64,000 bases of DNA from Sphingomonas pituitosa NBRC 102491 (GCF_001598435.1 NZ_BCYY01000001.1:62001-126000); one strand, 5' to 3'; numbered from the stretch's first letter, positions 19,931 through 28,741 are shown. Notes: generated by a model not told the origin, from the sequence alone. Translations and numbers: made by a program.

Positions 19931-20787
19931 GCTGGATTTCGCGCGTCCGTAACGCGCTCGCCTATGTCACCACCCGTGGTGAGGAAAGCCCCGACAATCT
20001 CTGGCACAAGTGCAAGGGTTGCGGGCAGATGGTGTTCATGAAGGAGTTCGAGGACAACCAGAATGTTTGTCCGCACTGCGACTATCATGACCGGATCGGC
20101 GCGACGAAGCGGTTCGAGCAGCTGTTCGACGACGGCGCGTTCAAGCTGCTGTCGAGCCCGAAGGTTGCCGAGGATCCGCTGAAGTTCCGCGATTCGAAGC
20201 CTTACACGGCGCGGATCAAGGCGGCGCGGGCGAACACCGGCGAGCAGGATGCGTTCCAGAACGCCAGCGGCACGATCCACGGCCATAAGGCGGTGATCGG
20301 CGTGCAGGACTTCGCCTTCATGGGCGGATCGATGGGCCAGGCCGTCGGCGAGGCGTTCATCGCCGGCGTCGAGACCGCGATCGCGTCGCGCTCGCCCTAC
20401 ATCGTCTTCACCGCCTCGGGCGGCGCGCGCATGCAGGAAGGCATTCTCAGCCTGATGCAGATGCCGCGCACCACCGTGGCGATCGAGATGCTGCATGACG
20501 CGGGCCTGCCCTATATCGTGGTGCTTACCGACCCGACCTCGGGCGGCGTGATGGCGGCCTATGCGATGCTGGGCGATGTCCAGATCGCCGAGCCGGGCGC
20601 CACGCTCGCCTTCACCGGCCGCCGCGTGATCGAGAACACGATCCGCGAGAAGCTGCCCGACGACTTCCAGACCAGCGAATATTATCGCGACCACGGCCTG
20701 GTCGACATGGTCACGCACCGCCGTGACCTGCGCGACACGCTGGGCCAGCTGATCGGCCTGCTGTGCGAGGCACGCGCGGCGGCGTGA
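19927..20787 (+). CDS. accD: Acetyl-CoA carboxylase carboxyltransferase subunit beta
   Basis: A 286-residue subunit of the carboxyltransferase that forms malonyl-CoA. The N-terminal zinc ribbon has Cys29, Cys32, Cys48 and Cys51 (CKGC and CPHC). The crotonase-like core shows FTASGGARMQEG, DPTSGGVMA and the typical FTGRRVIENTI region. The trp-accD-folC order is common in bacteria. A paired hairpin repeat separates it from folC. Confidence 0.97.
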   Translation: MSWISRVRNALAYVTTRGEESPDNLWHKCKGCGQMVFMKEFEDNQNVCPHCDYHDRIGATKRFEQLFDDGAFKLLSSPKVAEDPLKFRDSKPYTARIKAARANTGEQDAFQNASGTIHGHKAVIGVQDFAFMGGSMGQAVGEAFIAGVETAIASRSPYIVFTASGGARMQEGILSLMQMPRTTVAIEMLHDAGLPYIVVLTDPTSGGVMAAYAMLGDVQIAEPGATLAFTGRRVIENTIREKLPDDFQTSEYYRDHGLVDMVTHRRDLRDTLGQLIGLLCEARAAA

Positions 20788-20803
20788 ATTTCAGCCTTCC
20801 TTA

Positions 20804-20909
20804 GCCCCTCCTCCTTGTGGGAGGGGTTGGGGTGGGGCCGTGTCTCGCCGAGACAAACGCACGTTCTGGAATCCCTCCACCCCAGCCCCTCCTCCGAGGA
20901 GGGGCTTGA
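20804..20909 (+). repeat. Paired inverted CCCCTCC hairpin element
   Basis: Two hairpins between accD and folC: CCCCTCC-N7-GGAGGGG near 20805-20826, and AGCCCCTCCT-CCG-AGGAGGGGCT (20884-20906). Their flanks GGGGTTGGGGTGG and CCACCCCAGCCCC are complementary at 12 of 13 positions, so the whole can form one larger stem. It leaves folC its ribosome site GAGGAGGGG about 13 bases before the ATG, too far for an ideal SD. Confidence 0.75.
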
Positions 20910-20916
20910 GATCGCA

Positions 20917-22233
20917 ATGCCCGACTTCGCTCGCTCCACCGATCCCGCCGTCCAGGCCCAGCTCGACCGGCTGACGCTGCTTTCCCCCGGCGCCGATATC
21001 CTTGGCCTGGAGCGCATCACCCGGCTGCTCGACCGCGTCGGCAATCCGCATCTGCGGCTGCCGCCGGTGCTGCATGTCGCCGGCACCAACGGCAAGGGAT
21101 CGACCTGCGCGTTCCTGCGCGCTGCGCTCGAAGCGGCGGGCTTGCGCGTGCACGTCTATTCCAGCCCGCACCTCGTCCGCTTCAACGAGCGCATCCGCCT
21201 TGCCGGCACGCTGATCGACGACGCCACCCTCGCGCCCCTGCTGGCCGAGGTGCTGGACGCCGGCGGCGACATCGGTGCGAGCTTCTTCGAGGTAACCACC
21301 GCCGCCGCTTTCCTTGCATTTGCCCGCACGCCGGCCGATGCCTGCGTGATCGAAGTGGGCCTTGGCGGTCGGCTGGATGCCACCAATGTGGTCCCCGCGC
21401 CGATCGCTACTGCGATCGCCCAGCTCGGCATCGACCATCAGGCCTTTCTCGGCGACACGCTGCCGCAGATCGCCCGCGAAAAGGCCGGCATCGCCAAGCC
21501 CGGGGTGCCGCTGGTCACCATGCGCTACGACGCCGAGATTGCCGCCGTCGTCGCAGCCACCGGTTCGCCGGTGCTCGCGGAGGGCGCGGCCTGGAACTAT
21601 GCCGTGGAAGGCGATCGCCTCGTCTATCACGACGCGAAGGGCACGCTGGCGACGCCGCTGCCGGCGCTCTCCGGCCCGCACCAGCCCGGGAACCTCGCGC
21701 TCGCCATCGCAATGCTGCGGCACCAGGCCGCGCTGGCGATCCCGGACGCGGCCTTCGCCGCCGCGGCAACGGGCGCGCGCTGGCCGGCCCGGATGCAGCG
21801 ACTTGGCAACGGTACGCTGACCGCGCTGCTGCCCCAGGGAACGCCGGTCTGGCTCGACGGCGGCCACAACGCCGCCGCCGGGACCGCCATCGCGGACACC
21901 GTCGCGGCTGTCGCCGCCGACCGGTCCTGCCACCTCGTGCTCGGCATGCTGGCCAACAAGGATCCGGAGGGACTGCTCACCCCCCTCGCCGGGCGGCTGG
22001 CTAGCGTGACCACCGTGCCCATCCCCGGGCATGCCCATCACGCCCCTGTCGAACTCGCGGCGCTGGTCCGGCGCCTCGGCGTGCCGCTGGCAGGGACTGC
22101 CGAGGACGTGCCCGACGCCCTGCGGGGCATCGCCGCGCGTCTGGACGGGGCGACACCGAGTGCCGTCCTTATCCTGGGCTCGCTCTATCTCGCCGGGGTG
22201 GTGCTGGAGGCGAATGGCGAATTGCCCGACTGA
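20917..22233 (+). CDS. folC: Bifunctional folylpolyglutamate/dihydrofolate synthase
   Basis: A 438-residue Mur-ligase-type enzyme that adds glutamate to folates. The P-loop HVAGTNGKGSTCAFLRA, the SSPHLVRFNERI loop, EVGLGGRLDATN and the C-terminal LDGGHNAAAGTA are present. I started at ATG 20917 (MPDFARSTD); the frame is open further upstream but there it only reads through the repeat element. It follows accD, as in many proteobacteria. Confidence 0.95.
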   Translation: MPDFARSTDPAVQAQLDRLTLLSPGADILGLERITRLLDRVGNPHLRLPPVLHVAGTNGKGSTCAFLRAALEAAGLRVHVYSSPHLVRFNERIRLAGTLIDDATLAPLLAEVLDAGGDIGASFFEVTTAAAFLAFARTPADACVIEVGLGGRLDATNVVPAPIATAIAQLGIDHQAFLGDTLPQIAREKAGIAKPGVPLVTMRYDAEIAAVVAATGSPVLAEGAAWNYAVEGDRLVYHDAKGTLATPLPALSGPHQPGNLALAIAMLRHQAALAIPDAAFAAAATGARWPARMQRLGNGTLTALLPQGTPVWLDGGHNAAAGTAIADTVAAVAADRSCHLVLGMLANKDPEGLLTPLAGRLASVTTVPIPGHAHHAPVELAALVRRLGVPLAGTAEDVPDALRGIAARLDGATPSAVLILGSLYLAGVVLEANGELPD

Positions 22234-22312
22234 GCGCACATCGCGGCTTATTGCGATTGACTATTAATAACAGAATGCGATGATCCTCCCGACGCCCATC
22301 GGGAGAATCGCA

Positions 22313-22744
22313 TTGCAGCCGTCCGTCCAGACCCTCGTCACCGCCCTGCCCCAGCTCCAGCCCGAAGATCCGGGCGTGCGGCTGCTGCTGTTCGGCGTCC
22401 GCCAGACAGGCGGCAACGGACTGCACGATGCCAGCACCGCGCACGCCTTCCTCGTCGCGTTCGGCAAGGGCTTTCGTCGCCCCCTGATGCTGCTGCGCAC
22501 GCTGATGCACGAGATGTCGGGCATGGCGACGGGGCCGGTGCAGATCGCCCCCTGGTGCTGCCCGCGGATGACCGCGGCGGAGGCGGCGCTGGTCGGCGCA
22601 CTCGGCAAGGTCCGTACCAATCCGGAGGCCGCGGCGTTGCTGCTCGCCGACCTGATCGGGGTCCGCGACGCGACCGGCCTGCTGCCGACCGCGCACGCAC
22701 TGGCGCAGAGCTTCGCCGATCTCGCGCTACCGCTGGAGCCTTGA
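22313..22744 (+). CDS. Conserved sphingomonad protein (DUF6628-like)
   Basis: A protein of about 143 residues resembling the DUF6628 family of sphingomonads; function unknown. It has no membrane segment. PWCCPRMTAAEAALVGAL and a short C-terminal helix are the most distinctive parts. Two starts are possible. TTG 22313 has GGGAG 7 bases upstream; ATG 22280 would add 11 residues but has no ribosome site. The GGGAG lies in the 3' arm of a small hairpin (CTCCCGA 22286-22292, TCGGGAG 22299-22305). TTGACT at 22257 may be a -35 box. Confidence 0.65.
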   Translation: MQPSVQTLVTALPQLQPEDPGVRLLLFGVRQTGGNGLHDASTAHAFLVAFGKGFRRPLMLLRTLMHEMSGMATGPVQIAPWCCPRMTAAEAALVGALGKVRTNPEAAALLLADLIGVRDATGLLPTAHALAQSFADLALPLEP

Positions 22745-22748
22745 GCGG

Positions 22749-24491
22749 CTAGCGTTCCTGCCCTGCGCTGCCGATCGAGCGGTCGACGAGGCCGCTGCGC
22801 ATCATCCACCAGTAGAGCGCCACGCCGGGCAGCGCGATGACCGTCGTGAAGAGGTAGAAGTTCACATAGCCCATCGCCTCGATCAGGCTGCCCGCCGTCG
22901 TGCCGGTGATGAACCGGCCGACGATGCTCGCCCCCGCCGAGATGAGGGCATATTGGGCGGCGGTGAAGCGCAGATCGGTCAGTGCCGAGAAATAGGCGAT
23001 CACCACCACGCCGCCGATGCCGCTGGCGATGTTCTCGAACCCGATCGCGCCGGCCATGCCGATATTGGAGTGCCCTGCCGCGGCCAGCGCCGCGAAGCTG
23101 AGGTTGGAAACCGCCATGAGGATCAGGCTGAGCATCACCGATCGCTTCATCCCCATACGCGCATACAGCACACCGCCGAGGAAGATGCCCAGCATATATG
23201 CCAGGAAGCCCAGCGAGACGTCGTAAAAGGCGATCTCGTCATTGGAGAAGCCGAGATCGTTGAACAGCAGCCGAAAGGTGAGGTTCGCCAGCGTGTCGCC
23301 GATCTTGTGGACGAGGATGAACAGCAGCACGATCAGCGCGCCTTCGCGGGCGAAGAACTGCACGAACGGCCTCCAGATGCCCGCCAGCACGGTGGCGATG
23401 CTCCGGCGTTCTGCGGGCGCACGGTGGCGCTCGGGCTCGCCGACGATCAGGCCGGTGAGGATCGCGGGCAGCGCGAACACGGCACAGGCGGCATAGCCCG
23501 CCGTCCAGCCCGCCTGCCCCGCCACCACCAGCGCGATGGCTCCGGCCGCGACCGAACCGATCCGCCAGCCATATTGCGACATGCCCGAGCCATAGCCGAG
23601 CTCGTGCGGTTGCAGCACTTCGATGCGATAGCCATCGATGACGATGTCATAGGTAGCGCCCGCTGCCCCCATCAGCACCGCGGCGGTCACCGTCGGCCAG
23701 ATGTTGGACGGATCGGGCACGACCAGCGCCAGGTTGATCGTCGCCGCGACCACCAGCACGCCTGCGACGATCAGCCAGGAGACGCGCTGCCCCAGCCGCC
23801 CGAGCAGCGGGATCGGGACGCTGTCGACGATCCACGCCCAGAGGAACTTGAAGTTGTAGACCAGGATCGCGAGCGTGAAGGCGGTGACGGTCGACTTGTC
23901 GATGCCGGTCTGGGCGAGGCGCGTGGTGAGCGTCGCCCCGATCATTGCGAAGGGGAAGCCGGACGAGACGCCGAGCGCGAAGGAGGCCAGCGGTCCCTTC
24001 GCGAAATACGGCCGTACGCCATCAGGCAGGTCCGCACGCCAGTCGATCGGCGCGGCGGCACGGCCGAGCAGGAACGCCACGATCAGCGCGGCCAGCGCAG
24101 CGCCGCCGCCCCACGCGAGAGACAGCCCCGCCCCGCCGAGCGACTTGGGCGGCGAGAACAGCGTGAACAGCACCGCGAGCGCCAGCAGCGCCGCGCCGAC
24201 CAGACTGCCCGCGATGATCAGGCTCGCCCCGCCCTTGCGCCGCCATGCGACGCTCATCGCCAGCGTGGCGCCCAGCGCGAGCAGGCCGAGCAGGAAGGTC
24301 ATCGACGGCGCAAGTTTGGCGGCACCATCGCTCCATCCCGCCGCGAAGCCGAATCCCGGTAGCGCCGCGCCGTTCACGCGCATCCAGGGGGCCGTGAGCA
24401 GCACAAGCCCGCCGGCGAGCGCCAGCTGGGCGAGGACATAGAAAGTGCTGGCGCGGCCGCGCGCCGCGATGGGGGCTTGTTCGTTGGGCAT
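22749..24491 (-). CDS. ampG: AmpG-like MFS permease with N-terminal four-helix extension
   Basis: A 580-residue transporter. From about residue 160 it matches AmpG, the inner-membrane importer of anhydro-muropeptides for wall recycling (FALGVSSGFPFAMIGATLTTRLAQ, YNFKFLWAWIVDSVPIPLLGRLGQR, TYDIVIDGYRIEVLQPHELG). The first 160 residues are extra and contain about four hydrophobic segments absent from the E. coli protein (491 residues). It is convergent with the DUF6628-like gene and divergent from the Rieske oxygenase gene. Confidence 0.85.
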   Translation of the reverse strand: MPNEQAPIAARGRASTFYVLAQLALAGGLVLLTAPWMRVNGAALPGFGFAAGWSDGAAKLAPSMTFLLGLLALGATLAMSVAWRRKGGASLIIAGSLVGAALLALAVLFTLFSPPKSLGGAGLSLAWGGGAALAALIVAFLLGRAAAPIDWRADLPDGVRPYFAKGPLASFALGVSSGFPFAMIGATLTTRLAQTGIDKSTVTAFTLAILVYNFKFLWAWIVDSVPIPLLGRLGQRVSWLIVAGVLVVAATINLALVVPDPSNIWPTVTAAVLMGAAGATYDIVIDGYRIEVLQPHELGYGSGMSQYGWRIGSVAAGAIALVVAGQAGWTAGYAACAVFALPAILTGLIVGEPERHRAPAERRSIATVLAGIWRPFVQFFAREGALIVLLFILVHKIGDTLANLTFRLLFNDLGFSNDEIAFYDVSLGFLAYMLGIFLGGVLYARMGMKRSVMLSLILMAVSNLSFAALAAAGHSNIGMAGAIGFENIASGIGGVVVIAYFSALTDLRFTAAQYALISAGASIVGRFITGTTAGSLIEAMGYVNFYLFTTVIALPGVALYWWMMRSGLVDRSIGSAGQER

Positions 24492-24531
24492 GGAAGGCGG
24501 AAACTAGCCGAAAATTCGGGAGAGGATAGCC

Positions 24532-25725
24532 ATGAACGCACCGACCCAGGGCCAGCGCGCGCTGGCGGCGATGCTGGCGCAGGGCGGCGACTCCGGCACG
24601 GGACCGATAAGTCGCATCGACGCAAGCGTTTACACCAGCCCCGAACGCTTCGCCGCCGAGCAGGCGCGCATCTTCGCACATGCGCCACTGGTGCTCGCAC
24701 CGTCGGCGCTGCTGCCGGAGCCCGGCATGGCGGTGCCACATGACGGCTTCGGCAAGCCGCTCCTCATCACGCGCGACAAGCAGGGGCACGTGCATGTCTT
24801 CCTCAACGTCTGCCGGCATCGCGGCACGCGGCTGGTGGAAGGCTGCGCAGCGGTGAACGCCCCCCGGCTCGTTTGCCCCTACCACGCCTGGAGCTATGCG
24901 CTGGACGGTCGCCTCGCCGGCATCCCCCGCGCCGAGGCGTTCCCCGGCCTCGACAAGGCGGATTTCGCGCTTCGCCGCCTGCCTGCCCGCGAAGCAGGCG
25001 GGCTGATCTGGTTCGCCTTCGACGATGCCGCCGATTTCACCCATGCCGATGCGCTGGCGCAGGACTTCGCCGCCTTCGATCTCGCCGGCCAGCATTGCTT
25101 CCGCCGTCGTACCCACCGGGTGCCCGCCAACTGGAAGCTGGTGATGGACGCCTTCCTGGAAAGCTATCATATCCAGCGGCTCCATGCGGACAGCATCGCA
25201 CCGTTCTTCCAGGACGGCATTTCCGCCGCCGACCGGATCGGCCCGCACCAGCGATCGGCCGTCGGCCGTGCCGCCAGCATCGCCGAACTCGAGTCGGACG
25301 ACTGGCCGACGCTGCGCGGCGCGATCACCTATACCTACCAGATGTTTCCCGGCGCGGTGCTGGCGGTGAGCCCGGACTATATCAACCTGATGGTGCTGAT
25401 GCCGCAGGCGGTGGACGCGGTGCTGGTCGAGGATTTCATGCTGATCCCCGGGCCCCCGGCCACCGAAAAGGCCCGCGACCATTGGGAGCGCAGTTGGGAG
25501 CTGCTCGACGGGGGCGTATTTGCGTCGGAGGATTTCCGCGCCTGTGCCCTTGCCCAGCAGGGGCTCGCGGCCGGCGCGATCGACACGGTGACGCTCGGCA
25601 ATCTCGAACAGGGGGTCCGCGTTTTCCACGATGCGGTCGATGCGTGGGTTTCATGCGACGATGCGTCTGCAATCGGCGCGACTCGCCCCTTCGGTCAGGC
25701 TTCTGTTCAGGAAGGGGTGCTATAA
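24532..25725 (+). CDS. Rieske-type aromatic ring-hydroxylating oxygenase, large subunit
   Basis: A 397-residue oxygenase. The Rieske [2Fe-2S] ligands are Cys94-x-His96 and Cys115-x2-His118 ([18 protein letters not shown]). The mononuclear iron site is in [15 protein letters not shown] (His213, His218). No small subunit, ferredoxin or reductase gene lies nearby, so the electron donor is elsewhere and the substrate is unknown; it could be a homotrimeric quaternary-amine-type oxygenase. ATG 24532 follows GAGAGGATAGCC. Confidence 0.9.
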   Translation: MNAPTQGQRALAAMLAQGGDSGTGPISRIDASVYTSPERFAAEQARIFAHAPLVLAPSALLPEPGMAVPHDGFGKPLLITRDKQGHVHVFLNVCRHRGTRLVEGCAAVNAPRLVCPYHAWSYALDGRLAGIPRAEAFPGLDKADFALRRLPAREAGGLIWFAFDDAADFTHADALAQDFAAFDLAGQHCFRRRTHRVPANWKLVMDAFLESYHIQRLHADSIAPFFQDGISAADRIGPHQRSAVGRAASIAELESDDWPTLRGAITYTYQMFPGAVLAVSPDYINLMVLMPQAVDAVLVEDFMLIPGPPATEKARDHWERSWELLDGGVFASEDFRACALAQQGLAAGAIDTVTLGNLEQGVRVFHDAVDAWVSCDDASAIGATRPFGQASVQEGVL

Positions 25726-25752
25726 CACCGGCGTCGCACAAAGGAGTTCACC

Positions 25753-25884
25753 ATGTCCCGTACCCGCACCCGCGCTGCCGTCGCCGCAAACCAGGCCTCG
25801 CCGTCGGAAACGGTCGCGCACCTCGCGGTGCTCGCCTCGGTGTTCGCCTGGGCCGGGGTGGTCGTTTCGCTGTTCGTCCACTGA
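25753..25884 (+). CDS. 43-residue single-pass membrane microprotein
   Basis: A 43-codon ORF starting MSRTRTRAAVAANQ. A consensus AAGGAG sits 6 bases before the ATG. The C-terminal half (VAHLAVLASVFAWAGVVVSLF) is one hydrophobic helix after an Arg-rich, positive-inside N-terminus. TATAAC (25721-25726) just upstream, overlapping the oxygenase stop codon, is a good -10 box. The function is unknown. It is convergent with the response regulator gene 6 bases on. Confidence 0.75.
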   Translation: MSRTRTRAAVAANQASPSETVAHLAVLASVFAWAGVVVSLFVH

Positions 25885-25890
25885 TCGGCG

Positions 25891-26322
25891 TCAGTCGCCG
25901 AGGAACAGGTTGAAGCTTCCGGGCAGGCGGCGAGGAACCTTGCCGCCTTCCAGCACGGCCTCGATCGCGTCGATCGCCTGCAAAAGATCACGCTGCGCAT
26001 AGGGCTTGGAAAGGCATCCCGCCGCCAGCGCGCGCGCGTCTGCCGGGCAGGCACCCGTGACGAACAGCACCGGAACCCCGCGGCCGAACGCCGTTCGCGC
26101 CACTTCTATCCCGCTGCCGTCGGCCAGGTTGATGTCCGCAAGGACGAGGTCGAGCGCCTCCTGCCCGTCCAGGATCCTGGTCGCGTCCGCCACCGAATCG
26201 ACCGTGGCGACGATGGTGAAGCCCGACTCGCGGAGGAAATGCTCGGTATCGAACGCCACCAGCGGCTCGTCCTCGACGACGAGCAGGTGTTCGATCCGCC
26301 GCTTCTTCCTTCCGAACAACAT
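25891..26322 (-). CDS. Single-domain response regulator
   Basis: A 143-residue receiver-only protein. The acidic pair Glu17/Asp18 (VVEDEP), phospho-acceptor Asp63 (LADINLADGSG), Thr89 (FVTGA) and Lys106 (LSKPY) are all present, so it should be phosphorylatable. There is no output domain; it may act as a phosphate shuttle or by protein contact, as with FixJ/SdrG-type small receivers in the alphaproteobacterial stress response. No histidine kinase lies nearby. Confidence 0.9.
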   Translation of the reverse strand: MLFGRKKRRIEHLLVVEDEPLVAFDTEHFLRESGFTIVATVDSVADATRILDGQEALDLVLADINLADGSGIEVARTAFGRGVPVLFVTGACPADARALAAGCLSKPYAQRDLLQAIDAIEAVLEGGKVPRRLPGSFNLFLGD

Positions 26323-26397
26323 CCTGTTTGGGCCCCCGAATCAACCGCTTGGCAAAGCCCGTAACGCGCCAGTCACGAACTGGCACCGCATAAATTT

Positions 26398-26425
26398 TTG
26401 CCAGCCCCGCCATTATCGCTATAGC
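26398..26425 (+). promoter_or_regulatory. Promoter of rluB, giving a probably leaderless mRNA
   Basis: TTGCCA (26398-26403) and TATAGC (26420-26425) with 16-base spacing. The GTG start of rluB begins 7 bases after the -10 box, so transcription would start at or next to the start codon. No Shine-Dalgarno is present. Confidence 0.5.
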
Positions 26426-26431
26426 GCTGCA

Positions 26432-28174
26432 GTGTCTGACTCCAAGCCCCAGAAAACCGCCGGCGCGCCGCAGCGTATCGCCAAGCTCCTCGCCCGTGCC
26501 GGCATCGCCTCGCGCCGCGAGATCGAGCGGATGATCGAAGAGGGGCGTATCGCCCTGAACGGCACCACGCTCGATACCCCCGCAACCATTCTCACCTCGC
26601 TCCACGGCGTCACCGTCGACGGCAATCCCGTGGCCGAAGCGTCGCCGGCGCGGCTGTTCCGCTATCACAAGGCCGCAGGCCTGCTCACCGCCGAGCGCGA
26701 CTTCACCGGCCGCCCGACCATTTATGATCGCATGCCCGAGGGCTTGCCGCGCGTGATGCCCGTCGGCCGACTCGACCTCAACACCGAGGGCCTGCTGCTG
26801 CTCACCACGGACGGCGAACTGAAGCGCGAGATGGAGCTGCCGGCGAGCGGCGTCGAGCGGACCTACCGCGCCCGCGCCTATGGCCAGGTGAGCCAGGAAC
26901 AGCTGGAAGATCTGATGCTCGGCATCGAGATCGAGGGCGTCCGCTACGGCCCGATCAACGCGAACATCGAGCGGCGGACCGGCGCCAATCTCTGGATCGA
27001 GATGACGCTGACCGAAGGCAAGAACCGCGAAGTCCGCCGCGTGCTGGAATTCCTGGGCCTGCAGGTCAGCCGCCTGATCCGCACCCGCTATGGCCCCTTC
27101 TACCTGAACGACCTGCCTGCCGGCGACGTCGACGAGATCCGCCAGGCCGATCTGATCACCTTCCGCACCGTGTTGGGCAAGGCCGGCGGCGGCAAGGCGG
27201 CGTCCAACCTGCAGTTCGCCACCCGCCAGCGCGCGGTCGAGCCGGTGGAGAAGCCCGCCATGGTCGAACCCGCAGGCCGCCGCCGTCTGCCCAAGCCTGT
27301 GCCCGTCGCGAAGGGGCCGGTGTTCACCGCCCGCGCCACGCCCAAGGCGAAGCCGAAGGACGGCGAGGAACAGCCGCGCACCGCCGGCCGTCTCGGCGTG
27401 CGTGAGGGCAGCGGGGACGGCGTTGGCAAGCCCGCGCGTGCTGCCCGCGCCAAGTCCTTCCGCGATGGCCGCGAGCCGCGTGCCGGGGATCTGGTCGATC
27501 GGCCGCGGGGCCGTCGCGACGCACGGGGCGAACAGGGGGCCGAGCGCCCGCGCGCGCCGCGGGACGGTGAGCGGACTTGGTCGCGCGGCGGCGATGGCGG
27601 CGAGCGCGCGCGCACAGGCGGCCCGTCGCGGTTTGGCGGCACGGACGGCGATCGTCCGCGCGGCCCGCGCACGGCGCGACCGGGAGGAGACTCACCCGAT
27701 CGCGGTCGTGCACAGCGTCCCTCGCGGTTCGGCGGAGACGAGGCCGAACGTCCACGCGGTCCGCGGGCAGCACGGCCCGGCGGCGACTCGTCCGAACGTG
27801 GTCGCACGCCGCGCCCCTCGCGGTTCGGCGGGGACGAGGCCGAGCGCCCGCGCGGTCCTCGGGCAGCACGGCCCGGCGGCGACTCGCCCGAACGCGGCCG
27901 CACGCCGCGTCCCTCGCGGTTCGGCGGGGACGAGGCCGAGCGCCCACGCGGTCCGCGGGCAGCACGGCCTGGCGGCGACTCACCCGAACGTAGTCGCACG
28001 CCGCGTCCCTCGCGGTTCGGCGGAGACGAGGCCGAGCGTCCGCGGGGTCCGCGGACCCCGCGACCGGGCGGCAACACCGCGTCGGATCGTCCGCGCACGC
28101 CGAGGCCCGGCGGCAGCGGTAATCGCCCGCAGCATCCCGGCGGCCCCGGCCGTCCGCCGCGGGGGCGCGGCTGA
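26432..28174 (+). CDS. rluB: RluB-type 23S rRNA pseudouridine synthase with long repetitive basic tail
   Basis: A 580-residue protein. Residues 1-250 form an S4 RNA-binding domain (RIAKLLARAGIASRREIERMI) and an RsuA/RluB catalytic domain with the Asp in PVGRLDLNTEGLLLLT, which isomerises a uridine in helix 80-93 of 23S rRNA. The remaining 330 residues are disordered, rich in Arg, Gly and Pro, and contain five copies of a 32-residue repeat. GTG 26432 is the start matching MSDSKPQ; there is no SD. The tail is far longer than in E. coli RluB (291 residues). It overlaps rsmD (TGATG). Confidence 0.9.
   Translation: MSDSKPQKTAGAPQRIAKLLARAGIASRREIERMIEEGRIALNGTTLDTPATILTSLHGVTVDGNPVAEASPARLFRYHKAAGLLTAERDFTGRPTIYDRMPEGLPRVMPVGRLDLNTEGLLLLTTDGELKREMELPASGVERTYRARAYGQVSQEQLEDLMLGIEIEGVRYGPINANIERRTGANLWIEMTLTEGKNREVRRVLEFLGLQVSRLIRTRYGPFYLNDLPAGDVDEIRQADLITFRTVLGKAGGGKAASNLQFATRQRAVEPVEKPAMVEPAGRRRLPKPVPVAKGPVFTARATPKAKPKDGEEQPRTAGRLGVREGSGDGVGKPARAARAKSFRDGREPRAGDLVDRPRGRRDARGEQGAERPRAPRDGERTWSRGGDGGERARTGGPSRFGGTDGDRPRGPRTARPGGDSPDRGRAQRPSRFGGDEAERPRGPRAARPGGDSSERGRTPRPSRFGGDEAERPRGPRAARPGGDSPERGRTPRPSRFGGDEAERPRGPRAARPGGDSPERSRTPRPSRFGGDEAERPRGPRTPRPGGNTASDRPRTPRPGGSGNRPQHPGGPGRPPRGRG
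27623..28102 (+). repeat. Five tandem 96-bp repeats in the rluB tail
   Basis: In-frame 96-bp units begin at 27623, 27719, 27815, 27911 and 28007. Each encodes a 32-residue module starting PSRFGGDEAERPRGPRAARP and ending near ERGRTPR. The middle three are almost identical; the first and last have diverged. Synonymous differences show the copies are not all recent. Confidence 0.9.
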
Positions 28175-28713
28175 TGCGGATCATCGCTGGAGAATGGCGC
28201 GGCCGTCCGCTGGCAGCGCCCAAGGGCGACACCACCCGTCCTACCGCCGATCGCACGCGCGAGGCGCTGTTTTCGATGCTTGCCTCGCGGCTCGGCAGCT
28301 TCGAGGAACTCGCCGTGGGTGATTTCTTCGCCGGATCCGGCGCGCTGGGTCTGGAGGCCCTGTCCCGCGGCGCGGCGTCGTGCCTGTTCGTCGAGCAGGA
28401 TCGCGCGGCGCTGGACGTGCTCAAGGCCAATGTCGCCAAGCTCGGCGCCAAGGGCGCGGACGTGCGGCCGGGCTCGGTAATGGCGCTGGGGCCCGCCCGT
28501 GCGCCGCTCGACCTGATCCTGATGGACCCGCCGTACGGCACCGGCGCCGGCGTGGTCGCACTCGACAAGCTGGCGCGGCTGGGCTGGACCGGCCCTGGCA
28601 CCTGGATCAGCATCGAGACCGCGAAGGACGAGGACGTGGCACTGCCCGGCTTCGTCGTCGATGCGGATCGGATCCACGGCAAGGCGCGGCTGCGCCTGCT
28701 GCGCGCCGAGTGA
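28174..28713 (+). CDS. rsmD: 16S rRNA (guanine(966)-N2)-methyltransferase RsmD
   Basis: A 179-residue SAM-dependent methyltransferase acting on 30S subunits. The SAM-binding motif is VGDFFAGSGALGLEALSRG and the catalytic motif is LILMDPPYGTG. MRIIAGEWRGRPL is the usual N-terminus. ATG shares a base with the rluB TGA, so two ribosomal RNA modification enzymes are coupled. Confidence 0.95.
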   Translation: MRIIAGEWRGRPLAAPKGDTTRPTADRTREALFSMLASRLGSFEELAVGDFFAGSGALGLEALSRGAASCLFVEQDRAALDVLKANVAKLGAKGADVRPGSVMALGPARAPLDLILMDPPYGTGAGVVALDKLARLGWTGPGTWISIETAKDEDVALPGFVVDADRIHGKARLRLLRAE

Positions 28714-28741
28714 CGGAGGCCGGGGCATCGGCGCGGACGCG

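Noticed and set aside
26380..26404. A sigma-54 promoter at TGGCAC...TTGC
   Set aside because: The GG and GC elements are 16 bases apart rather than 10.
27623..28102. Tandem repeats as a possible CRISPR array
   Set aside because: The unit is 96 bp, in frame, codes for protein and has no unique spacers.
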